DNA from: Cryptomeria japonica
Lineage: Eukaryota > Streptophyta > Pinopsida > Cupressales > Cupressaceae
Direction of reading: 5' to 3'
Assembly (NCBI RefSeq): GCF_030272615.1
Contig: NC_081405.1
Span: 606,894,677 to 606,958,676, forward strand
DNA length: 64,000 bases
Shown: one piece after another, positions 13,118 to 25,775 of the stretch
How positions within the stretch are numbered: position 1 is the first letter of the stretch
How the letters are laid out: each line of letters opens with the position of its first letter
Made by a program: the position numbers and the translations under genes
The notes under the pieces: model-generated
Databases searched by the model: none
The model's input: only the letters and a program-made list of their open reading frames with translations
Told to the model about the DNA's origin: nothing

Positions 13118-13690
13118 TTTTATGAAGAATACTTAAATGGAAGGGATTCATAGTGAGAGATGTTATCAAATGAACAAACAAACTCAAAAATAAGAAACAC
13201 CCAAATTAGCCTATGAGCAGAGAGACCCCTAGAATTTGGCATTTTATAACAGTGTGTTTTACAATGCAAACAATCTCAATAAATGGTAAATTGGAAAATA
13301 CTAACTTTTGCAAAAAACCGACACTCAATCTTGAGTTACCAATCAAAAGTTATTAAATAATTACTTTCCCGTAAACTAGGCCTATTTAAATTATAGTTAC
13401 ACTTAAAGTTAAAAATATGTGCTAATGAGGGAAAACTAGTCTTCCAACCACTCGTTAGAATCTGCAAGAAAAGATCTTTACAATGAGTATTCACACTCAA
13501 AAAATACCTCTCTATTTGTAAGCTATAACAAAAATAAAAACTCTGCCATATAATTTACACTTACTAAAATGATTGCTTGATAGCTTAAAATGTTAAATTT
13601 TTTGCAAGGTAACATAAAATGCTAACTTCAAATAAAATGTTACCTAACTACAATCATTACAATATTAATATGTAACATTATACAAGTCAT
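13118..13690. other. Unassigned AT-rich stretch
   Basis: No open frame, repeat end or motif is recognised between the zinc-knuckle fragment and the gypsy relic. Confidence 0.3.
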
Positions 13691-14510
13691 CTTTGACCAA
13701 GTTAACATTGGCAGCAGGGTCACTATCGCTGACCTTGTTCATTGTAGGCAGAAACCCAATGAAAAGGTCATAAATTTTATCTCAAGATATCAGTTGATCT
13801 CTTCCAAGATCCCCTTTGCCCTACCAGATAGTGATTTGCAGAGGATGTTCATTGGCAATTTGTAGTCAAAATTCAGGGAGAATCTATCTCTTAATTATTA
13901 TCAAAACTTTTCCAATATGTGTTTCATACTCACAAACTATTAACACACCATTTTGTAGTTCACAGATTCTACTTCAAACCCTCGCGGTGGGTCTTTTGTA
14001 GGCATGCCCACAAAAGGGTCTAGAAAGAACAAAGTTGTAGCTAATGTTGTGGTTGTTTTGTTGATGGATGCTACACAGGGGTCACAAAAAAATAGAACAT
14101 TCACTACATTGAATGACTTCTACCTAAGCATAATGGAGTGATTAATAAAAGATAATTTGATTACCCTTCCCAAGGTTCGACCGTTGCCTAATAATAGACC
14201 CTATCTGCATTGGTACGATAGGTTTTTTTTTTTTCATTACCATCATGTACCTAGTCATGACACTGAGTGATGTTATCATCTTCAAAATATTGTCCAAGAC
14301 CACATCGATAGAGGTGCAATTAAAGTTGATGTGCAGAAGCATAAATCAAACAATTATGTTGATAAGACCAATAGTGATTTGCATATCTACACCAACCAAT
14401 TTCCTCCTCATTCAACAAATTTCATTTCTGCATTAGATCCTCCTTCGAATGATGGACCATTTATAAACATGATCACCATCACTCCTATTTATTTGCCTCT
14501 TAGCTAGAAG
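13691..14510 (+). pseudogene. Ty3/gypsy gag relic (I)
   Basis: Plus-strand pieces read ALPDSDLQRMFIGNL-like, LNDFYLSIME, then a histidine-rich FFHYHHVPSHDTE followed by CYHLQNIVQDHID. These are the end of a plant gypsy gag with its variant zinc-binding segment (H-x-x-GHDT-x-x-C type). Stops and a frameshift near 14220, at a T-rich run, break it. The N-terminal gag domain is missing. It leads directly into the protease region. Confidence 0.5.
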
Positions 14511-14516
14511 GAGAAG

Positions 14517-14980
14517 GTGTCTAACACATCATTGTCATTCACCCCTATGGATGCCCCGTATTGTGGAGAACCTGCTCCTTTATACATCCCTGCTAAGTTG
14601 AATGATCAAACTGTCATAGGTGTGATGGTTGACCTATCATGTGCAGTCTATGTCATCACAAAGGAGACTCTATTTGTGAACAATTGGCATAGGCCTACGT
14701 ATGATGAATGTCAAGCAACCCTAAGGACACATGATTGTTTGTCTATCCCTCCTTTTGGCAGCATCACCTTGACGATCCTTGTTGGACCCAACATTGTTTT
14801 GTCAACCTTTGTTATTATTCCTGAGTCAAACCTCTTTTGCATTAAGCTGGGTATTCCCTAGTTGATAGCTGTCGACTTGGTCCCCTCAGTGGTGCATAAA
14901 TGTCCGAAGTTCTCCCACGAAGGTTTGGTTCATGTCATCTAGGACACTGGATACCGACAACTTGTAGCTCACAAAGATTT
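14517..14980 (+). pseudogene. Ty3/gypsy retropepsin-like domain relic (I)
   Basis: The frame PLYIPAKLNDQTVIGVMVDL continues to CAVYVITKETLF and IPPFGSITLTILVGP, then IIPESNLFCIKLGIP. This is the aspartic protease fold of gypsy pol. The catalytic D-[ST]-G triad has decayed to D-L-S, so it would be inactive. A TAG follows LGIP where related elements have Trp (inferred TGG to TAG). A spacer and more stops follow. Confidence 0.55.
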
Positions 14981-16426
14981 CTTGTTAGATCATTTATGGC
15001 CTGCTCTGGTGGGGCTCATGCTTCTCTGTGGTGATTTTATGTATTGTTCTTATTATCAGTATAAGATGGGGGAGTTAACCCCTAAGTTGGTGCAACCTAG
15101 TTATTCGTTACCACTTCTTGCATCGACTTCTGCTTCATCTATTCTAGTGTTAGAGCGGGTGGTGTCTTCTACTCCATCATTAGGGGCTAAGGTTAAACCC
15201 CATCCTTCAATTAGACATCCTTGTTCATCTCAGACTATGCAACCTTTGATGATATCTTTTGTTACCATGTATGCCCCTAATGCGGACAATAGAAAGGCGG
15301 TCGTGACACCCAAGTTTGCGACCTGCCCTCCCTTTGAGCTCCCGATATTGGCTGATATTCCTCAGCCTTCTTGTTATCCTAAGAAGAGGCATTCTCCTCA
15401 TTCTAATTCATCTCCATTAATTTTTTCTTCATAGACCATGTTGGTTCCCCTTGTTCCTCTAGTCGCTCCTCGGGTGAAGCAGTGTAGGGCGCCCCTCACT
15501 GTGAATGTCGTCTCAATCGCATCCACTGAGATTTCTCCTATCCATGTCACAATTTTGGAGGCCCTTCCCATGGATCATGATGCTCCCGAATCCTCTCAAG
15601 CTTCAGTTGGTTTCCCTCATCTTTGTCATAATCAGCGTATACGTGAGTGTAAGCACTATCGATGGGCCATAGATTGAGAGCGGGATGCTACTGTACAATC
15701 TATTGGTGCATCTGCAACACCCATTTATGTCGCATCAGATCTTGTTTTGTCGAATGCTCCTCTTTCTGCATCATCTTCAGTTTCACTTATAGCTGCTTTG
15801 GGGCCTATTGATGAACCTCCCCCTAAGTAGGTGCAAGTTTCCATTGCTCCTTTGGAATCACCCCTCAATACCGCCTTGCGAGACATACCTTTGTTGTTTT
15901 GGTTTGTCGATATGTTGCATACGCAGTTGGTGTCTAGTGCAACTTTGTCTACTCCCCTTGCAATGCAATCATTTCTACATCAGATTTTTCCTGGGGTCAT
16001 TTAGCCTACTATGGTTTATTAGAGATTTTTTACTCCTGTCCATCCCAAACGCAAGTTTGAGCAGGGCCCCATCCAAGAGTTTTGACAACAAAAATCCTCA
16101 CAAGTATGTTCCTCATCCGTTTCTCTATCTATTTCAATGTATTTTTCTTTTCTTGTTTCCATGTGTGTAGTTGAGAAGGCTTCGCCTTCTCCTAAGTTTG
16201 TCACTACCCCTCTCTTGGAGGTCGACAGTCCTATTATTGTTTCATCTTCTCTGAGTGAATCACATGCTTCCTCTATGGAGGCTTTCTTGTTTGGATCCTT
16301 GGAAGACATCCTGACATTGTCTACGCTCTTTTCTTGATCATCAATCCTTACCTCCTTTGAGCTTGTGGACGCAGACGTTGCTGCTACTTCATTCCTTTCC
16401 CTTGTTGCTGGTGAGGCGCTTGGTGT
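14981..16426 (+). pseudogene. Gypsy relic I, protease-to-RT linker
   Basis: Plus-strand, Pro/Ser/Thr-rich, locally open segments (14982-15434, 15438-15677, 16137-16337) of a low-complexity linker, broken by stops. No reverse transcriptase motif appears. The reading frame runs to 16426, where a solo LTR interrupts it, and resumes at 17656. Confidence 0.4.
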
Positions 16427-17655
16427 TGTAATGGTGGAAAAATGGTGAATGATAGATCAAGCGGAAAGCTACCCTTTCTCTTAAAGAGAGATGAGAGTTT
16501 CACTATTGATTACCCTTCAAACACTTTTCACCATTTTACATTAGAAAGAGGAGAGGATAATTCACTAGATTCAATCTCTCCACGTGAAGATGGTAGATTG
16601 AATTTTGAATGAATTGGGAATGTTAAGTTTATCCCCTCTTCCTCGTTGGAAATGGAAAAGAAATTGATTGAATTATGTAGTGAAAAAGTGACAAAGAACT
16701 AATTATAACTTGAGATCGGAATATGGGATGAAGTTGTGCACTTGGATCTGGCAGTAATATGTCGAGATGAAGTCACCCTACGAATTTCAGGAAAAGTTGC
16801 CCAGACCATGGTGGGAATGTACACGGTCCTCCAAAAAATTTGCGAAAGAAAAATGGTTCTTCTATCACTGCAAATGGAGCCTGAATCTGAAAGTACAGCG
16901 GCGCACCTACAACCTACACACAGAAAAGAGAGGAAAATGGGTTGGGATTGGGGGTTTGCCTTTAGGTCAAACCCCAATTTTGGAATTAACCAAGCAATGA
17001 AAGAAAGTATTTGCAAGTAGCTATAAATGAAAGACTGAATTGTAAATCACCTCAAGGGAGGTTGTGTTAGCAATGTTGATAGAGATTCTTGTGTGAAATT
17101 GAATGTTGAACTCAATCTTCTCTTCAATGGTTGAGTCCTTGACTTGAATGCAACACCTACCCTTGAAGGGAGACTTGAGAATGCTCAATGCTAGAAAAGA
17201 ATGCTTGATCGCTTATGCAACTTGAATCTATCAAACTTCAGGCTATCCAACTTATGAAAATGAGAGGACAAATGCCCCCTTAAATACATGTTAGTGGATC
17301 TTATTTTCATCACAGGCCGACTTCAGGGGAGTTTCCTGCTAGATGCACAACCATCAATACAACCCTAGGAAGGGTCCTTCCTTAGAATAGGGCAGGAATA
17401 GAGACGCCATGCTCTTGTCTTGGGAGGAAAAGGGTGCCACGCCCCTATCCAAGGGGGTATAATGGAGCCATACCCCTTTCCTACCCCTTTCTTCAGGGAA
17501 GAGTGTGGATAGGGTGATGCAAAGGCCAAGGAAGAAGCTAATTTTGAAGGTTGGGCAATCTCCAGTCTTCGATCAGGCTAGAGGATTCAAACTTGCTTGT
17601 GTGAGGACCCTAATGCAGTCAAAAATTGCTAGGGTCACAATTTTATGACACTATA
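16427..17655 (-). mobile_element. Solo LTR (K) inserted in gypsy relic I, TSD GGTGT
   Basis: The 1,229 bp unit is flanked by GGTGT at 16422-16426 and 17656-17660. Removing it with one GGTGT copy gives a continuous frame reading AGEALGV, then TLTIVPLRSHPPFLYDLYW, which is strong support for these limits. On the minus strand it starts TATAGTGTCATAAAATTG and ends CCACCATTACA. The first two bases are TA rather than TG, which could be a G-to-A change. No internal domain is present. The open frames around 16699-17020 are in both strands and match nothing known. Confidence 0.6.
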
Positions 17656-17752
17656 GGTGTCACTCTTACCATTGTCCCACTTCGATCTCATCCTCCTTTC
17701 CTGTATGATCTATATTGGGAGGATGATGACCTGGTCCTTGAAGGCCTCTAGG
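17656..17752 (+). pseudogene. Gypsy relic I, continuation after solo LTR K
   Basis: The frame TLTIVPLRSHPPFLYDLYW continues from 16426 and ends with TAG after LVLEGL. Downstream the plus strand decays into stops. Confidence 0.4.
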
Positions 17753-18316
17753 GCCCTATTTTCCTTTATCTTGTAGCTTATTGTGTGTGCATGATTGTGT
17801 TCCCCTGTGCTTGCTTTATATGTTTGTTCCCTCTTAGAGGACCCAGATTACTCCGTAGGTGCTTGGATATGGGAGGTTGAATATCTTTATCTTTTGTTCT
17901 CTCTTGGAGGACTCGAGTTACTCCGTAGGTGCTTGAATACAAGATATTTTTTAGTCGTGCACCTTCTTCTATTTGTCTCTCTACTTCTTCTATCTATCAT
18001 ATCTTGCTTTGTGATGTTCAGGAACAATGTAAAGCATTGGGGGCAATTTTGGCCTTCTTCCATGTTGACTTGAATTTTTATCTTTGTCTTCACATGCTCT
18101 TCTTCAAATCTAATAACTTCAGCACTAGGACAATATACCCTTCTCATAGTTGTCTTACATATTTTTCTCACCACTATGGGTTCCGACATTGAACTCTTAG
18201 ATCCCCACGTCCTCTTACATTCATTATTGATGTTGTGGAAATTTATGTGTCACCAGCTAATGGTGGCAATCCACAAAAAACATCTTGCTATGTTGGCATG
18301 CCACAACTGCTCTTCT

Positions 18317-18355
18317 CCTTAGAATAACATGTCTTTCGCACATATTATTCTAAGG
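18317..18355. repeat. Inverted repeat, 15 bp arms
   Basis: The arms CCTTAGAATAACATG and CATATTATTCTAAGG pair in 14 of 15 positions around a 9 nt loop (TCTTTCGCA). A G-run follows immediately. It is far better than chance for this length. It lies in probable untranslated sequence of the gypsy relic. Confidence 0.6.
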
Positions 18356-18431
18356 GGGGGCCATCATATCTGCATTTGTTATTTAGCCTCTTACATTTAT
18401 GTTCATTGTTGATTGCTTTTTCATGCTTCCT

Positions 18432-18560
18432 TAGGTGGGGTCCAAACCACTTGATCTTTTCCTTTATCATATTTGTATTAGGTGGGGGCCAAACCACTTG
18501 ATATTTTTTGCCTAGTTGGGGCCCAATCCATTTGATTTATCTCTTTTGTTCCCATTTGTA
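18432..18560 (+). repeat. Short tandem repeat, three degenerate copies
   Basis: GGTGGGGTCCAAACCACTTGAT-like units recur near 18434, 18481 and 18513, the last as TTGGGGCCCAATCCATTTGAT. The intervals (about 46 and 33 bp) differ, so the copies have diverged by indels. Confidence 0.5.
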
Positions 18561-18589
18561 GGGGCCAATCTACTAATTATCAAATCTAT

Positions 18590-18790
18590 CTTTGATCGCC
18601 TAATCGTATGGCTATCTAGCGTATCACTACCCATGCCAACCAAATCTCACCCTATTGTATGGCCATCCATACTAGCATGATCACACAATCATAATTGCCC
18701 TATCGTATGGTTATCCATATTGACATGATCTCACAAATATCATTGCCCTATCATATGGATATCTAACATAATGCACTTTTCTATCCATAC
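18590..18790 (+). repeat. Tandem repeat with about 48 bp period
   Basis: The core CCTATCGTATGGYTATCCATA recurs about four times (near 18599, 18650, 18698, 18745). It is often followed by TRRCATGATCACA. Degenerate, with no coding meaning seen. Confidence 0.5.
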
Positions 18791-20170
18791 TAGTGCATCT
18801 CATCTCATATTGCGGTGGCTTATTATCTTATATCTTTAAGTAATATGAGGCTTTCCTCCAAGTGAGGTTCATTTCTGTTATGCTATCTTATCTATCATCC
18901 ATCTTAATCTATCCATTATCTTATCATTTGACATGTTGGTTTGCAACTAGCATGTTTTTGATGTATTGGTTAGATATATCTATTTCAAATCTCAACTTCA
19001 TCTCGCTGGGAGCAACCTCATCCAATCAACAAAATTATGCCTCCTCATCATGACTCTTTTCTTTATCTTCCTCTACTCTAGCTTCACATCTCTTAGCAAA
19101 GACATGCTCGCTAAAGTGGGGACAAAATATAATATAAAAAATCACACCTTGTACAATTCAACACAACAAATAGTGCCTTCCTCCATGTCATCGAAGGTCA
19201 TGTATCACCGCTTTTGTCTTATTATCCATCTAGATCACTTTGTCAACTTGCGACTAGAATCTTACCAACTCTATTGACTTGTCATCCTTAGGACACTAGC
19301 GTGGAGCAGAGACGTCCCACTAGCATCCCACAAATCTGACAATTTGCAGGTGGTTGTTTAAGCATTACACTTGCGCCCTGAAGGAATGGTAATGCCTTTG
19401 CATGCATCCATTGATGTTGAAATTAATTTGGGAGGATATATCTTTCATGTTTCTAGCCTTTCTTGGGATTTCTAGATTATTTGGAGATATGTCGAGCTCT
19501 TGGCATCTATTTTCTATTATTTTGCACAAGTTTTCCAGCATTTTGAGGACCACCATTGTTGCAGTCTCTCGAATATTCCGCGATGTTGTCTTCATAAGAA
19601 TTCGAAGGGGATTTCTCTTACTTTCCTTAGTTTATTCACATATTTGTTATCTTTCATTTCAATCTATCTATTCTCTCAATCATGTTTCTTTCATCTTTAT
19701 CGTTCCATTTCCCCATTGCTATTACTTTGGGTTGTTCATGAAGGTGAAAACACTAAAATAGGGGTTTGACTGAGGCAGACTCCAAAACACAACCCCCAAC
19801 ATTTTCCTTCTTGCTTGTGTGTAGGTTTGTATTTGTGGGAAGATGGTCATTTTGTTGGGGGCTTCAATCGTGGACCGGTTGTAAGTTTCTTTTATCTCTT
19901 CTCACTTTATTCTAGTACTTGGCATTTTGCACTGTTGATTTATTTTGTTACAACATCATTTGTGTAGTATTTTTATCATAGTTATCACTTTTGTACGACT
20001 TTTGTGTTATGTCAGTACGAGATGACAATGTGTCATGTTGGTGTCCCAACTTTGGGCGCTCGTCCCAATGATAGAGACTCAACAAATTCATGTGGGAGCC
20101 TCATTTTGTAATCTATTAGCTTAGTCTTGCATTTTCATCCCCTAGCCCACCCTTAGCACCAGGCTAAGTG

Positions 20171-21627
20171 TGATGAATAATGATGAATAGATACCCTAAC
20201 TAGTACTAAGAGGGGGGGGGGGAGTGGGGGGTGAATCAGTACAGGCAAAAACTTTCTCCACAACTTATCAGGTTAAAGCAATACCAACTGGTTGTCACCA
20301 TTACTGAACTTAACCATGGCAATACTGGTTAAACATAGTAAGACATCAGATACTGTAAACTGATAAGTCTGAACACTTCAAATACGATCAATACTTGATA
20401 TCAACTTCACCCATAAACATATGCATGCGGTATAGTAGTAATACCATAACCTATAAACTCTGCATGCATAATATTTCAACCAAATAATTCATAAACATCA
20501 CATGAAAAATGCATAACACATAACACACAGATTTTTCACATGGAAACCCAAATGGGAAAAACCACGATGGGGATGAATACCCACAAGCTTGTTTTTGAAC
20601 TCTTTTGAAGCTTGCCCTATTAGGAGCCTAGTCTGGTTAAAGACTTTACAATAAGGTTCTGCAAGGAACCGATCCTGTTAGAGATCACCCGGTTAAAGGA
20701 TGGCTATATACCTTGTTAAAGGTTGAAACCCTGTTAATGGTTACCTCGTTAGAGGATTTGAAGAACTCAATGATCTTGAGTCACATGGTTACAAGTTTTA
20801 CAATAAGTCTGTTAAAGCTACCTGGTAAAGGGATTTTCCAACTGTTGAAATGATTAGAAGATCATAGGTAAAACTTCTGATCTGATAACAACACTACATG
20901 CCAAGGTAGATCCTTTTCATTTCCTCTACTCTGCAATGACACTCTGTAGTTTTCCTCTTACTGGTCTGGCAAGTTTCTCATCACTCGGATACACACACAA
21001 CTTTTGCCAACAACTTTACAATAACAAACATCATCGACCTTATAGACAATAGTCAGGTCGGTAGCATAAACCCTAAACCCTAAGCATCTTAGGTTTATAA
21101 CATAGGCAGTCCAATCCTGACCGTCCAAACACATTGCATAGAGTATTACAATTTCAAACAGATCACAAGACAATCTACATCGTTCATTCATCACCACACA
21201 TGGGAATCAGTAACCCATCATGCTTTCTTCTCATACCACTAAGAAGAATGATCATTCTCGAGGTAGACTCCAAACGGAATCGATCTTTTCATACAAGATC
21301 CTCAAGGAAATCCTTCACGCGCACAAGGCAGACGTGACACCTTGATCTCATTCACATCTCTTAACTAACTCATCATAGAGTATCATCAATTACATCACAC
21401 AAGAAAGATTTCCAAACTAATAACCCTAGAGCTGAGACTACCAATCGGTAGTCATACTTAGTGAAACCTTGACACCGATTCACTACATATCTTCATGCCT
21501 CTTCATACCGATTCACCAACTTCTTTCAATCTGCATATCGGTTCACTTACACTTATTGACATCAATGACAACATACATTATCATCATATCAACATGTTGG
21601 TTCATCATATGCCAATGATATCCAACA
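20171..21627 (-). mobile_element. Solo LTR (D) of the Ty1/copia B family, TSD AAGTG
   Basis: A 1,457 bp unit whose minus strand starts TGTTGGATATCATTGGCATA and ends with a C-rich tract and TTATTCATCA. A perfect AAGTG duplication flanks it (20166-20170, 21628-21632). It is homologous along its length to the LTRs of element B at 25776 and 31734. It shares the GACTACCGGTTGGTAGTCTC-like stretch, the telo-box before the TATA box, and the primed-end C tract. It carries a short upstream addition absent from B, plus repeated GTGAAYCGRTATG units. No internal region, so it is a solo LTR. Confidence 0.85.
21068..21083 (-). promoter_or_regulatory. Telo-box in solo LTR D
   Basis: The plus strand reads AAACCCTAAACCCTAA. 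The same double telomere-like motif is at 26285-26301 and 44858-44874 in element B, each time upstream of a TATA-like CTATAAGG. In plant promoters, telo-boxes often flank the TATA region of genes active in dividing cells. Confidence 0.5.
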
Positions 21628-21639
21628 AAGTGAGGTAGC

Positions 21640-21987
21640 GATAAATAGGTTTATTTTCAAGGATTTGTCATCGTAGAGGTAAGAAATATCCTCCTCTACA
21701 ACAACACATTCCTCTGCAATATCCAAAAGCTATACAAACTCTACACTTATCCATTTGAACATAACTCAACATTGACCAGACCAAACATAATTTACATATA
21801 CTCAAAAAACACACTAGGTTAAGGTTATTTTCCATTCAAAACATCTTTAGATGGACTCTGACCATCCAAACAACATCTAGTTCATACATACACTGTATGT
21901 GCTCAACTGAACCACTTGTACAGGACCATACTACTTTAGTACTAGAGAGTTGACATCAACGATAATTTGAATAGCATATTTTTAACA
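21640..21987 (-). mobile_element. Truncated 3' LTR of element A
   Basis: The minus strand starts TGTTAAAAATATGCTATTC. It runs parallel to the LTR at 54890-56038, sharing a CATCTTYAGATGGACTCT-like stretch and a GAGAGTTGACATCAA stretch. About 350 bp are recognisable. The LTR's other end is missing and solo LTR D adjoins. A polypurine tract lies immediately right. Assigning it to the same insertion as the right-hand LTR is an inference from orientation and content. Confidence 0.6.
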
Positions 21988-21999
21988 ATCACCCCCTTT
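21988..21999 (-). promoter_or_regulatory. Polypurine tract of element A
   Basis: The minus strand reads AAAGGGGGTGAT directly before the LTR start TGTTAAAA. This is the usual Ty1/copia arrangement for plus-strand priming. A second purine run (CAAAGGGGGAGAAG) lies about 80 bp upstream, as in element B. Confidence 0.65.
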
Positions 22000-22259
22000 G
22001 TCATTGATGGCAACACTTATGCCAATACATATCCTTATGAATACAAAAATTCCTCCAAATCCAAAACTTCTCCCCCTTTGACATCAAAGACAAAGGGTAC
22101 ACAAGTACTATACAATTAATTTTCCCCCCTATGTACACCACTCCATCAATAGAAATACTCCAAGAAAATATGTACACAATAAAAGAGAAAACCTTACCAA
22201 AGATTCATCTAGTCTTATTGCAAGGCAGGGGCAATGCTAGCTTTGTGAATAACCTTAAT

Positions 22260-23110
22260 TATTTCTAAGTAGAACTCCAATCTACTTCTATACAGATTAG
22301 AATTTTGACCTGACTCTCCATCTCCATAATAATATGTTTTGCAACATCACAACTTTCTAAGACAAATATAAATGCACACAATGATTGATAATCTTTTAGA
22401 ACTTTCACCATGCTAGATGAATGTATGTCAACAATGTCCCTTAATCTATACAAATCTTTCTTCACATTTTTTTTTCTCCACTAGCCCATTCAGCTATTTA
22501 TATTGTTTTTTAATCTCTATTCTTCCCTTTGCATCCTCCTCATTTCTCCAATCATTTTCCTTGGACACTTCCAATATTTTGGCTTCTAGAGTATCAATCT
22601 CCTTCCAAATCTTGCTTGTGGACTTGAGAAAAGAATGATAGAACTTGTAAACTTAAATCATGCTATCCACACTTTGCTCAAATACTGCAATGTTTTCCTT
22701 TAGATGCTTGTTTGTCTTTGCACACTTATTCATTAGCCACTGTAATCTATTATCCATCAGTGTCTTCTCCACAACATTTACAATCTTTATTTTAAGGCTC
22801 AAAGCTTGTCCCTTTAATTGTTCTAATAAACATGTTAATTGGTCCTCATCACTCAAGCATATCTTCAAGTAATTCTCTAGACACAACACTTTTCTTTCTA
22901 GCTTTTAGATGCAAAGCATCATCCAAATTGAAGCTTTTGATAGGGTGAAAGCTTGTTTAGATAAATCTTCTTGTGTTATCAGTACCTATAGTACCTCAGA
23001 TGTTATACCAGGTTCAATGACCATTTTCAGCTTAAATGAATTAGAGATATTAGAAAATTTTGCCATGCATGTTTTCTCAATCTCTTTCTCTTTCTCCAGA
23101 CTAATTTGAT
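22260..23110 (-). pseudogene. Element A accessory ORF, C-terminal part (coiled coil)
   Basis: Minus-strand open segments at 22653-22889 and 22265-22465 lie in a region of charged, heptad-rich sequence, such as DQLTCLLEQLKGQALSLKI and KCAKTNKHLKENIAVFEQS. They end about 270 bp before the polypurine tract. No pol motif is present. From its position I infer the 3' end of the accessory ORF whose upstream part is at 46.6-48.3 kb. Its function is unknown. Confidence 0.4.
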
Positions 23111-25775
23111 CTTTATTTTAACATGTCTCATCTTGTTGGTTGCTCCAATTGGTTTCTCAGATTTACCTCAAAGTTATCCTTCTTCTATGAACAAAAATTT
23201 GATATCAATGGCCAATTAACAAGAATTACTCAAAAAGTGAGTAATTCTTCTACTCTTTGGGATTTGCAATACCTAGGTAGGTAAATATTTTTAATATTTA
23301 TGGATTTCAAATAATTTACGGAAAATATTCCATACAACAGATAACTCTCAACATGTTTGGCTAGAATACATAAAATTTCATCCAAAATTGGCTCTATTTT
23401 GGTTATATATCATTCATGCATACCTGAGAGTAAAATCCCTACTCTAATTCTACACTAAGCAACATGAAATTAAAATTGATTTGGATAATTTGATTTTCTA
23501 CTTCTGAAACATATCAAACTCGGAATAAACCAATGCCTATTTTGGGCCACAGGGTAAAAAACAAAATGTAATAGATTTGTACATACAATCCTATGCATAC
23601 CAATGGGTCTCATAACTGCTAATATCTTGCATTAACAAACACATTTATGCGATCATAAGACTACTCACAAATCAAAATCATACATCCAATGTTACCGCCA
23701 TACGATTAAAGAATTTTAGTTTTCCTCTTCAGAAAAGGCAAGAATCATACAACACAAGGTCAGAGGAAATGAACTAACAAATTCAAATATACCTTATATG
23801 TTGAATTTATATAATAGGGAAATGTACAACATGGAGAAAACATTATGATTTTATTACTTATATTGCAAACTAATATCATTTGTCCATAAGATAATCCTTT
23901 ACAATCTAAATTTACTACCTGCATCCTTTAAAACAGTACTACTCTATTCTACCATTTCTTGATACCAAATTCTCAGAACCCCTTACCCACGACCATGATA
24001 TTCCTTTTATAAGACAAGGAATGCAATAAGCTACCAACCAATTACATGTGGCAATTTCTCATTTTCCATTAATCCACTCTCAAGAAAAGATTCCTTCAGT
24101 CAAAAAACGTGCTGCCCCTATTTTGTCCTCGAGTGAAATTGTCAAGCCATGTGGAGAAATACATGAAATCATTGGTGCAGAAACCCAAAATTAGAGAAAC
24201 AAACTGTCCCTTGAGTTGTGGCACCATTACACATTTGTGGCTCTTAGTGAAGAGAGTTATCAAGATGCAAGATTCTCATTGCATCTTCTGGTAGGGTAGA
24301 ACTTTGAGAGTTATGATCAGACAAACATGCCTAACTCCTAACTCACATCTTTTGTGTTCTTGCCTAGTACCCTCTCCACAATCCAACCTTCATGAGGAGA
24401 AGATGGAAATTGGCAGAGAGATTCTAATTATTTGCAATTGCAAGTGAAGCTCATAGTTGCACTCATACCTTATAACATCCCTTTAGCTACCTTTGGCAGT
24501 TTTAATATCCGTTTGGCTACAAGGTACTTTGTTTGTCTGCTTCACATTGAGGATTTTATATACCTTTCACGATATGGTTCCTCCAACACCATTGGACCAT
24601 TTTTCTTTATGCCAAAACCTAACTTCACTCTTTATGCACTTTTTTTTGCAACCTTTGCAAACATAAGCAAGAACACCTCCAGGCAAAAATAAGTTGTTTA
24701 TGAAGACACACTTATCTCTCAAGGCTTGATGATGCAAATTATAACATAACCACCCAAATTAGGAATGATGAATGGAGGTGATTTTTTTTCCATCTCATCT
24801 AATTTCCTTTCTTTTCAAACCTCTAAGTGACTACAACTGGATATCAAATCTGCACAATGTTATATCTTTGGTTTACCCACATACTGCAACAATCCATGTG
24901 ACTTGTACTTTTCTATTGTTTCTGAATATAGAATGCCAGTGAAAACATGCTTTCATTCTCAAATAGTGGCCATAACTCTAACATTTGCACTTGACTCACT
25001 GATTTTGAAATCTCTCACATTGACATACATGGGCCTTTTGAAGATTTATTGGGATATTCTCAATTTTTTTGTAGGAGAACTAATGGTCCTCGCATGTCAT
25101 CGATCGTCAAGGCCCTCCATAAGATGATAACTCCATATTTAATTACTGACTACATTGTCATCTACACTCTTCCTAAACTAGCCAATTGAGATACAACCAT
25201 CTCAATGAGTTCCAAGTTACCTCATACATCATCATATAGCCATAACATCTTGGACACTTCACCAAGGCACAATAAGGCTCGAGATAAGGAAAGGGCCTTG
25301 AAGCATTCCACTGAGTGCTTGAGTGGTAGCTGCTTAAATTTTTTGTGGGAATAACCCACTTGGAACTTGACAAGATAGTTAGAAATACCTCATTGATCCC
25401 TGAGCTGTCATTTTGAATACAGTCTAATTGCCACATCAAAAATAACTCAACACTCACAAAGACGCATGACTTCACCAAGCTCCCAAGTACATTAACCCTT
25501 ATATTGTCTTGGCATGATCTTGGGACTCAACAAAGGTTTGAAACAATTTTCCGAGCACCTGAGCTGCACAGATGGACTCCTCATGACTGATAACATCACT
25601 CGAAACTCGCTAAGATATCGTTACTTACTTCACTGAGTCTCGAGTTACCTTGCTGAATATATTCAAACTACCACATAGGACTTAGAGCCTCGACAAGATG
25701 TGAAATTACTTCAACGCATGCCAAGAACTTTTGAAGTTGTGGCCCATCTAAAAATAAATTTGAAGCACATGCACA
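23111..25775. other. Unassigned interior of element A left of B
   Basis: AT-rich sequence with short open frames on both strands and no motif I recognise. It lies between the accessory-ORF remnant and the B insertion at 25776. It may include further decayed insertions; no boundary was found. Confidence 0.3.

Larger units (their letters stand above)
17753..20165. other. Decayed 3' part of gypsy relic I and unassigned sequence
   Basis: No intact frame. It holds a 70 bp-offset duplication (GGTGCTTGRA-containing copies near 17831 and 17901), a long hairpin at 18317-18355, and two short tandem-repeat fields (18432-18560, 18590-18790). The remainder is pyrimidine-rich on the plus strand. It is probably untranslated retroelement sequence; no LTR end was found. 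Confidence 0.35.

Noticed and set aside
16699-17020. Overlapping plus- and minus-strand frames inside solo LTR K
   Set aside because: They are open on both strands with no recognisable motif, inside a unit defined as a solo LTR.
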